Part shown: positions 56,990-64,000 of the stretch, piece by piece
How the letters are laid out: each line of letters opens with the position of its first letter
Numbering within the stretch: position 1 is the stretch's first letter
Assembly (NCBI GenBank): GCA_947034895.1
Contig: OX344764.1
Location: 74,753,348-74,817,347 of the forward strand
From: Rhytidiadelphus loreus
Taxonomy: Eukaryota; Streptophyta; Bryopsida; Hypnales; Hylocomiaceae
Length of the DNA stretch: 64,000 nucleotides
Reading direction: 5' to 3'
Translations under genes and position numbers: made by a program
Notes under the pieces: model-generated
Told to the model about the DNA's origin: nothing
Databases searched by the model: none
Seen by the model: the letters and a program-made list of their open reading frames with translations, nothing else

Positions 56990-57365
56990 TGAACCTGCGG
57001 TCGCCCTGGAACACGCGGTCGCTGTCTGCTGCTCCGACCCGCAGTCGCCCTGTAACCCGCAGTCGCCCCTACCTGTCGGACCCGCGGTCGCCCTCAGTAC
57101 CCGAAGCCGCGGTCGCCCCTTCACCCGAAGTTGCTCTAAAGCCCCTGACCCGCAATCGCCCACTCACCCGCAATCGCCTTCAAGCCTAAACCTGCAGTCG
57201 CCTCTATTTTTTCCACCCGCGGTCGCCCCTTCACCCGAAGTTGCCCTAGCGCCCCAGACCCGCAGTCGCCCCTTCACCCGTAGTCGCCTCAATTTTTCCA
57301 CCCGAGGTCACCCAAGGCAGACCTGCACGCGCCCACACCCGCAGTCGCCCATGCTGGCTGTCCAC
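56990..57365. repeat. GCGACTGCGGGT motif cluster G (right subterminal)
   Basis: About 18 reverse copies (ACCCGCAGTCGCCC, ACCCGCGGTCGCCC, ACCCGAAGTTGCCC). It faces cluster A at the opposite end of the element in inverted orientation, as subterminal transposase-binding arrays would. Confidence 0.9.
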
Positions 57366-57538
57366 GTCAGTTCCGAAGCCCTGCCACGTAGGCAAAATCT
57401 ATTTACCATGGGGTAAAATTTTTTACCCCTCCGCGACGCGATGTCAAGTAAACTCGACACTTTGTGACACGCGACACGCGACGTCAGACGTCATACACGA
57501 CGCCTAAACCCAAAAATATGTCAGACAAGACAACCTTG
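57366..57538. repeat. Right terminus of the hAT element
   Basis: GACACGCGACACGCGACGTC and GTCATACACGACGCC blocks, then CAACCTTG, the inverted counterpart of CAGGGTTG with one mismatch. Confidence 0.8.
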
Positions 57539-57546
57539 AGTATGAG
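57539..57546. repeat. Right 8-bp target-site duplication of the hAT element
   Basis: AGTATGAG, identical to 34499-34506. Confidence 0.92.
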
Positions 57547-58644
57547 GTACTGTATATTTACCTATGTACAATGATAGGAAACTAGTGCCCCACTAACTAA
57601 AGTAACCCTACAGAATTCCGTACATGTCCCAATTCCGTCATTCTACAGTTAGCCCCAATTCAAACCGCTAAATTTCTCAATTCCGTCAACTGAATCAACG
57701 AAATCAGCTCTAAATTCTGACAAAAGTAGTACATTAATGTAATGAACAATGACGTGTCCGCCCTTGATTGGTGGATTGATAAGTACTAATAGATACATAG
57801 AAAGGCGGTTTTGGGTTGTTGATATGGCATTTAAGTACAGAGATGGTTTTGTTAGTTCAGCATGATTACTTCACAAATGAAGAAAAATATAATTTGTGAA
57901 ACCTTTGCACACCTTTGGAAAATATGTACCCTTGTTGAAGTTGACCCCAACATAATGAGATTGCTAATCTGAGTGGTGATACGTAGTTCTTGCTTAGTGC
58001 CTCAGTAACCACTTCATCCATTCCTGCTCACTACAGTGGGACATGTATCCTAACCTTGTTAGTCTTCAGCTTCCTCAGGACTCCAAAAACTATTTCAGGT
58101 TTGTGTTGGATATGTGATTCAACCTCTGTTCAAAATGATGCACCCGTGTGCCATGTTTTGAATGGAATTCAATTCCTTGGCCATTTAGTGGATAATTTAT
58201 TTTTTATAAAATGGGACGTCCTCATATTGTCAGACTTAGCTCTAAGCATGACGTCTAATCATGACCCTAAGATCCCTGACATTAGATAGTGCAGGAACTT
58301 AATAAATTGTGGTGGTTTTATTTTCTAGAGTGCACCACCTCTTTTAATAAAGTAATTGTACATATTTATTTCCTCTACTGCTGTGATCATGCCTTGCATG
58401 TACTTAATAAGTACTTCCATTCATTGCTTGTCGAAACCGCCTCTAAGCAAACTCTTTAATTAATAAACTATAATGTCTTATTGAAATACTGAATATCTGC
58501 TAAGGTGGTAGGATGTGTCATACACATTGTAGGCTTCTACTTTAGTTTTGAATGGTTCCTTAGATCGTTTCTAGTTATTAGAGTTCTGTAGAATTTTATC
58601 GCGTTTCAAGACCCTAATTTCTGTGTCTGTAGTTTTACTTCACA
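57547..58644. promoter_or_regulatory. Divergent promoter region of the MULE (right half)
   Basis: AT-rich, no gene. It leads into the MULE transposase ATG at 58645 and was joined to 33570-34498 before the hAT inserted. Specific promoter elements are not obvious. Confidence 0.35.
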
Positions 58645-61600
58645 ATGGCGCAATTTAAGGACATGGTGGTCGTTTCGGCAAACGGAGAAGGGGTGCCAAT
58701 GGTATTTCCAGTAGGAGATGATGGCATGGCTGTGGTTACGTCGTTTAGGTTAGGTCTGAGGTTTCAATGGAAAGCTTATTCCATTCATGTAGATGAAGAT
58801 ATTTATGATGTCGAGACGGGAACACTCACTCACACTGTCGGTCAACTATCTGCCTCATCTGGAGAGGACTTGTTCTGGAACCTCAAGCCTGGGAGATATA
58901 GGGCTTATGGAGTTCCGAATGAAGTTGTGTCTTCTTCTTTGGAAGATGGAGCATTGCCTTGGTCGACCTCAGGTTCTATTTTGAGATCGCCCTTACAGCA
59001 TGTGAAATTAGAACCTCAGTCCAAGACTGTCACCATCTTGAGTTCCGATTCAGAAAGCAATTCTCCAAAGCCAAACTTGAATTTGAGGACTCCGTCGTCG
59101 GTGTCAAGTTTCCCTACCTTGACACCAGTGAAGTCAGTATTTGTGGCTACTGCAGGTGTCACTAATGGGTTAGGAGCATCTGTGGTTGATTGCTTGAGAG
59201 AATTGCATAATTTGAAAGGATGTAGGAACGTCCTATCCAAGCTGGACTATGATAGAATTGATATTCACGGAGTGACAGTGTTGCCTCCGACTTTTAATGG
59301 ACATGTCATTTTTGAGTTACCTGCTGCTAATTCCACTGGCACCTCATCACAAGCAAAGCAGATGTTCGGAATGGATAAGCGGTACGATGGACATGTGTGG
59401 ACGAAGACAGTGACCACCAATATTGTGAATCGATTCGATCTATCGTTTCGCAGATCTGTTTGCCTAGGGCATTTACGGTGTGTAAATTCAAAATGCGAGT
59501 TCCTTACTCGCATTCACCGTACAAAACAATTGAATGAATTAGAGTGGGAAGGGATGGCACCCACCGTAATTGCTGTTGGCCAACCGCATCCACTTGGTTC
59601 GACGCTTGTATGCAAGATTTGCAAAGAGCCTCCGTCTTGTATTGTGCTATATGCAGTGCAGGTGTATTACGTTGCAGGAAACCCGTCGGTTACTAGGGCG
59701 TTTGTTCATCTTGGCACTCATGAGCATCATGTAAAGGATGGTGAACTCCGAGATATGCAGGAGAAAACCCGAAATCTCATTGGAGATCAATTGGAGATCA
59801 ATTGGAGAGAACCCCATCTGCAACGAATTCTGCAATAGTTTTAGAGGCCACAAAGGAACTATTGGGAGGTCTACTTCTTTGCCCAGATGGAGAGACGCCA
59901 CAGACCCTAGACTTCTCTCAGCTCGTCCCGGTTTTAGACAAATGCAAATACTTGAGTTCACCTAGTATACGGAATGAGGTAACCTCTTTCAAATATTTAC
60001 GGAAATTTGGAGTGATTGATAGCATTACGAAGTTGAGGGGATCCAGCACATGGGCATTCATGCAAGAGAGCAAATTTCCTGGCCAAGGGACAGACTTAGA
60101 GAAGGTCTTTGTTTTCAAAATGTCTGAAGTAGGGCCAGGGAGCGGAGTTGATTTAGTGAAGCGCATGCAACCGAAGGGAGACCTCGAAGAAGCTTGGATG
60201 ATGTTTGATCATATCAAGCGTGTTAAGGAATGGACCACGATGGCTTGCCACGTGTACGACTTCTGTTACTGTCGTGTTATGACAATTGCATGTTGCGATA
60301 TGCAATCCGAGGACTGCGCAGCACAAGTTTTATTTTGGAGAAACTTGAATTCTATTCTTGAACGAAACGGCCAGTTCGAGACTCAATTCAAAGGGTTCAT
60401 GGCTGATAGTGCCCAAGCCAATTGGAATGCTGTGAGGATTGTTTATGGGTCGGGAGACATTGCAGAACCAATGCCTAATCGGGAAAGGACTTGCCTCTTC
60501 CACTGGACTCAATCTATGGAGAAGCATACGAAGGCTGATATACGAGGGGATTTACAAGATCAACATCGTCTTCTATGCAATCAATACAAGAATGCCATTT
60601 CCTTGGAGCAATCGGAGGAGCGGTACCTAGCCATTAGAGCTTGGTGGTTGTCATCAGGTGCCACGTCAAAGGAAGGTCTTCGACGACTGGATCTCTAGTT
60701 GTCTTTCTAGCATTTCCGTTATCGCCAGTGGGGTGGATTTATGCAGCTGGTATGTACCATGCCTTCTCCCTATCATTAGTAATCAATTTAAAATTCTTGT
60801 ATGTGTGATCTAAGTCGCATTTTTGCTTGTAAGGCATTCAGATAATTTTTTGGTGAACAGCTTGACAACAGGCTATATACAGGTAGCATGTTCGTCATGT
60901 TTGCATAGTAAGGGATGCTGAACCACATACTCCTCTCGGGCCCGAGACCTCTTTCTTCGTTCATAGGGTATGCAATCTTCGGTATCTTTTCGTAGAATAC
61001 GGCCTTTAATGGGATAAATTTGGTCAAGCACCAGAATGTGATTTTTCCGCCATCTACCCTTTTTGTACTTCGTGTATGAATTTTTATATGTCTCCATAGT
61101 CAGAAGTATAGTGTACACTATCAAATTATAATGACGGAAGTGGTCCTTTCTCATTTCAGGATCTGACTTTGTCTAAAAAGGCTGAAATGCCGTCATGCAA
61201 CCTTGCTGAGACAGTGCACAACAAGTGGCTTCAACAGTCTGGAAATCGTGGTAATGATTTATACATTGCCACCATAGACGATTTTGTTAGAGCCTTTATG
61301 CAAATGGTAAAATATTACCAGTTCTTGAAGGGAAACCAGGCGGGGACCGGGCCAGGGAAGGAAGAGCTCCTATTACGAGTTGCACAACGTTCCGCCGAGC
61401 GAACTGGAAATCCAAAATCACTCAGTGAAGCAATTTCAAATATGGGAGGAGTTCAAGAATTTATCAATAGAGAGCCCCATCTCGAAGGTCAAGAAGTGTT
61501 TGGGTCACAAAAAAGGAAGGCCGGTACGCCTCTTGGATGTGAAGTCGAATTGCATAGGCCAGACAAGGTCAATTTCTCTTATCCCCGCATTCAAACTAGA

Positions 61601-62635
61601 TCTTCGAGATGGACATCAAGTTTGCAGGTTACAAGTCCCATTTCAGAAGAAGTTGTTCCACATAAAGATGTTGAAGTTAGTGATGTGATTGAGATTGAGG
61701 ACAACGTCGGCCAACCCAGTAGTCGTGATTGGACTCATGTGTCCGCGATTCAGGAGACCATGTGTGACGAGAAGCAGTGGCACATTGCTAGATTGGCCAA
61801 AACCTCTGCAAAAGCATGTTTTGCACTTTAGGCGATTACAAAGAAGAAGTGTACCGCTCACATCATCCAAAACAACAAAGCTACTGCTGCACCAACGTAT
61901 ACAGGTATGATGGTAAATTATAGGAAGAACCAGAATGAACGCATGCAGGGTTTTTTTTGCAACGACGACATTGAACGTTGTGTAAAGGGAACACGTCGCA
62001 AGTGGGTGTTATCTGTACCCCTTGTGCCATCCATCTAGCTTGTCAAAATTGGCACACATCTCTCTAAGGCTGAGATTTTAGCATTAGAATCGGCCGGCTT
62101 TGTGCTTCCACAACGGAAAGCCATTTCACCGCGCTGCCTATTTGGTGGAGAGGGAGGTATAGAATTGGTGCATGCCTATCCTATTCCATCTTCACCCGAC
62201 GAGCATCCTCCGATTCGAGTGGGTAAAGTCGTTCGTAGGAATACAAAAGCACCTACTACAAAGCACCAGAACAACTGTGCTTTTGCTCTCACTTTGAATG
62301 CACGCATTCAGAAGGTGACAATGGTTCCTCATCCAGGATTCGGTTGCATAGTTTCTCTAAATTCAGGGACAGAGACTCGGAATGAGAATTACATGCTCAC
62401 CATTTCGTCTTTTCCAGAGTGCAACTGTCCAAATTTCAAAGAGATGAAACTTAGTTGTTTAGGTAAGCGTGGAAGTTGGGCAAATTGTAAGCATCTTTAC
62501 TACATTTTCACTGTAATTTGTAATCTACAGTGTACGTTAGATGTCTTCATCCATGCTGCTAGTTTCAGCTTCAATGAAGTGAAGCAGGTACTGCTTAGTG
62601 GGATATTGAATCATTTGAAATCTACAGAGGTTTAG
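58645..62635 (+). pseudogene. Mutator-like transposase with WRKY/GCM1-like and SWIM zinc fingers
   Basis: ATG at 58645. The N-terminal third ends in a WRKY-GCM1-like finger (DGHVWTKTVTTNIVNRFDLS, CVNSKCEFL, CKICKEPPSC). The MULE core follows: SSTWAFMQ, KRVKEWTTMACHVYD, GFMADSAQANWNAV (the D..A motif) and CLFHWTQSMEKH (C/WH motif). An intron spans 60750-61159 with GT/AG ends in phase. The last exon ends with a SWIM finger (CNCPNF...CKH). Damage: an 11-bp tandem duplication near 59785 shifts the frame, and four TAG codons interrupt it (about 60696, 60708, 61829 and 62036). The family makes 9-bp target duplications, matching those at the element ends. The gene reads outwards to the right TIR, 1.1 kb away. 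Confidence 0.75.
60750..61159 (+). other. Intron of the MULE transposase
   Basis: Donor G|GTATGTACC, acceptor TCATTTCAG; both flanking exons stay in one frame. It contains CTCTCGGGCCCGAGAC at 60933-60948, also present in intron 1 of the ParB-MTase gene. Confidence 0.65.
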
Positions 62636-62949
62636 ATTCTCCTAGATTGGAATACTCCAAGTTTTAACACATCTGTCTTTTATTCATAAATCAAAATATA
62701 GTGAGACTAAAAGGGCCACTATTTGCATTACACTTCATTGAGCAGACCTATGAAAGTCACTGGTATTACTTGTACTTCATGCATGAACAAATTTAACCTT
62801 CCCTTATCAACCTTGTCAATACATTTTTCTCTTGCCCATGACTTAAGCTGAAAATAATATAATTTGTTTGTTCACATAGAGGAAATTAGAGTTTTCTGAA
62901 CCTCAATCCAACATAGTTAACAACTTACCATGTCTTCATCTCAATTATT
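62636..62949. other. 3' flank of the MULE transposase, nothing recognised
   Basis: AT-rich DNA between the transposase stop and the right terminal repeat. Confidence 0.5.
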
Positions 62950-63738
62950 TTAAATGAACTCAACCATTTCTCTATACCGTCTTCTAGACCTTCTTGCATG
63001 TTTACAAACTTTTACCTCTACTTTAATCCCTTTTATTCATCCACTATTTCGTCTATTGTCATCCATTTGGTTCATCCATTCATTCTCCTGTTTTCAACCC
63101 ATTTTCCGGCATTCGTTAATTCTTCTACATTCATCCATTATATCCATCCACCAATTCTTATACTTTCATCCATTTTTAAATTCGTTCATTATCCTACTTT
63201 CATCCATTGTTTTCATCTATTTTTTTCATTCATTGATTCTCCTACTTTCACCCATTTTTTTCATCCATTTTTTTCATCCATTGATTCTCCTACTTTCACC
63301 CATTTTTTTCATCCATTTTTTTCATCCGTTCATTCTCCTACTTTCACCCATTTTTTTCATCCATTTTTTTCATTCATTTTTTTCATCCGTTCTTTTCATC
63401 CAATTATTCATCCATTTATACTTTCATCCACTATTTTCATCCATCCCTTTTTCCACTTTCATTCACTGTTTTCATCCATTCCTAACTTTGCTTTCATCCA
63501 TATTTTAAATCTCCTTTCATCTACATCCCTTAGACTTTTCCATCTACATTTTTTGAATCCCCTTCCTAAATTTCAAGCAACTTTCAACCAAAATCCAACG
63601 TTCTTCCTCCAAAATTTACCTACACTTCAATACATTCAGATGTTTTTTTCATCACTTGTCTCCTTCCTAACCAAGAATCTATGCTCCTCGCTCTCCATTT
63701 CCCGCTCCCCGCTCCCCACTCACATACTAGCAACGTTG
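62950..63738. repeat. Right terminal inverted repeat region of the MULE
   Basis: Dense TTTCATCC / CATCCATTTTTT repeats (62990-63530), about 60 occurrences, then a short CCGCTCCCCGCTCCCC block (63697-63717) and the end ACTCACATACTAGCA. This mirrors 23062-23490. Phe/Ile/His-rich frames here are repeat translations. Confidence 0.75.
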
Positions 63739-63747
63739 CTCCGTCCA
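63739..63747. repeat. Right 9-bp target-site duplication of the MULE
   Basis: CTCCGTCCA, identical to 23053-23061. Confidence 0.7.
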
Positions 63748-63972
63748 CTGGTCCAGATGCCCACGTACGGTCTGGTCGTACTGGTTCGGAGCACCTGCCG
63801 CCAACTCCCGGAGTACTTGGTTACTCTGGACGTTCCAGGGTTTCTTCAACAGACCTGCACAACCTAAGACAATCAAATCGTCCTCTAAATGCCGCAGGTG
63901 TAGCGGATCTTCCGGATATACCGGACTAATCTTCCGGGCCGGTACTATATACCACGTACTAACCCCTACCAT
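63739..63972 (-). pseudogene. Gag-like gene of retroelement copy B, N-terminal part
   Basis: ATG at 63972, then RKISPVYPEDPLHLRHLEDD, KKPWNVQ and GAPNQYDQTVRGHLDQWTE, where the MULE interrupts it. Copy A shows the same order (RMISPEIPE, LEDDL, GAPNQYHLTVKGRPKSWT). The rest of the gene is at 21415-23061. Only this and a short leader of the element lie inside the window here. Confidence 0.65.
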
Positions 63973-64000
63973 CCGTCTCACCTCTCCTATCGCGGTAACC

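Larger units (their letters stand above)
34507..57538. mobile_element. Giant hAT transposon with cargo genes (23.0 kb)
   Basis: Perfect 8-bp duplications flank termini CAGGGTTGTTCGC (left) and, on the complement, CAAGGTTGTCTTG (right), of the CAGGG.. hAT type. Both subterminal regions hold CGCGAC/GACGTC-rich blocks and clusters of GGGCGACTGCGGGT-like motifs. Inside are a hAT transposase (53176-56475), three related cargo genes (35243-37756, 39429-40919, 50574-52181), a kinase-like gene (43453-45045) and a possible spliced gene (47.3-48.8 kb). Most plant hATs are 2-5 kb, so this is exceptionally large. It sits inside the MULE between its two divergent genes. Confidence 0.88.
23062..63738. mobile_element. 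Giant Mutator-like element (40.7 kb including a nested 23-kb hAT)
   Basis: It interrupts the gag-like gene and is flanked on both sides by CTCCGTCCA (23053-23061 and 63739-63747), the 9-bp duplication expected of MULEs. The ends are imperfect inverted repeats: left TGCTGGTACGTGAGCGGGG (from 23068) against right complement TGCTAGTATGTGAGTGGGG. About 30 of the first 34 bases match from position 7; the outermost six do not. Internally both ends carry GAGCGG minisatellites and GGATGAAA repeats. Without the hAT insertion the element is about 17.6 kb. It carries a MULE transposase (plus) and a divergent ParB/methyltransferase-like gene (minus). Confidence 0.75.
20314..64000 (-). mobile_element. Retroelement copy B, split by a giant transposon
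   Basis: The left end TGTCGTACGCG at 20314 equals that of copy A. The LTR-like part (20314-21414) and most of the gag-like gene (21415-23061) lie left of a 40.7-kb insertion. The gag N-terminus (63739-63972) and leader lie right of it and run off the window. The two halves join at the shared codons for Trp-Thr-Glu, matching the order in copy A. Coordinates include the nested elements. Confidence 0.65.

Noticed and set aside
34507..57538. Treating the 23-kb block as several independent insertions joined side by side
   Set aside because: One pair of 8-bp duplications and motif clusters confined to the block favour a single element, although it may have been assembled from smaller ones.
57420..57540. 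MULE or CACTA end at 57.5 kb
   Set aside because: The 8-bp duplication and CAAGGTTG terminus match the left hAT end instead.
62954..63867. Phe/Ile/His/Pro-rich frames near the right MULE end
   Set aside because: Direct translations of TTTCATCC repeats.
1..64000. tRNA, rRNA and snRNA genes
   Set aside because: No A/B box clover-leaf or conserved rRNA stretch was recognised by eye on either strand.

Overview
The window is plant nuclear DNA. It holds a DYW-type pentatricopeptide-repeat (PPR) gene, a PDF-motif (organellar SSB-like) gene remnant, an alpha-MPP pseudogene, plant-type Mutator (MULE) and hAT transposases, plant introns and telo-box promoters. A long intron-poor PPR gene beside exotic transposons suggests a large-genome seedless land plant (moss, lycophyte or fern). 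That is inference; no species marker is visible.

Layout. 1-5.3 kb: AT-rich DNA with tandem repeats, a weak CACTA-like candidate and a decayed DNA-methyltransferase-like pseudogene (2.7-4.9 kb). 5.3-9.1 kb: retroelement copy A on the minus strand (3' LTR plus a gag-like pseudogene). 9.1-16.5 kb: host region with a MITE-like inverted repeat, an alpha-MPP pseudogene, PDF-motif exons and the PPR-DYW gene. 16.5-19.9 kb: AT-rich, no gene seen.

20.3-64 kb is a Russian-doll nest. A second copy of the retroelement starts at 20314 and runs off the right edge. Its gag-like gene is cut in two by a giant Mutator-like element, 23062-63738, flanked by the same 9 bp (CTCCGTCCA). That element carries two divergent genes: a multi-exon ParB-like plus DNA-methyltransferase-like gene (28-33.6 kb, minus) and a WRKY/GCM1-like, MULE, SWIM transposase (58.6-62.6 kb, plus). 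Between their promoters sits a giant hAT element, 34507-57538 (23.0 kb), with an exact 8-bp duplication (AGTATGAG) and short TIRs (CAGGGTTG / CAAGGTTG).

The hAT element is the most remarkable object here. Besides its transposase (53.2-56.5 kb) it carries three paralogous cargo genes sharing an undescribed ~130-residue N-terminal domain (signature WCHIxKLFPxxRH), one of which ends in a RING-H2 finger; a protein-kinase-like gene; and traces of a further spliced gene. Clusters of a GC-rich motif (GGGCGACTGCGGGT or its complement) lie within about 70-300 bp of each cargo-gene start and at both element ends. Several cargo genes also share a homologous ~70-bp upstream module and telo-box motifs, as if co-regulated and perhaps bound by the same factor or the transposase.

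The transposase, the kinase-like gene and one cargo gene each carry one nonsense codon, and the MULE transposase several. Most are TAG, which fits decay of methylated CAG/CCA sites. All boundaries were read by eye; no database search was possible.
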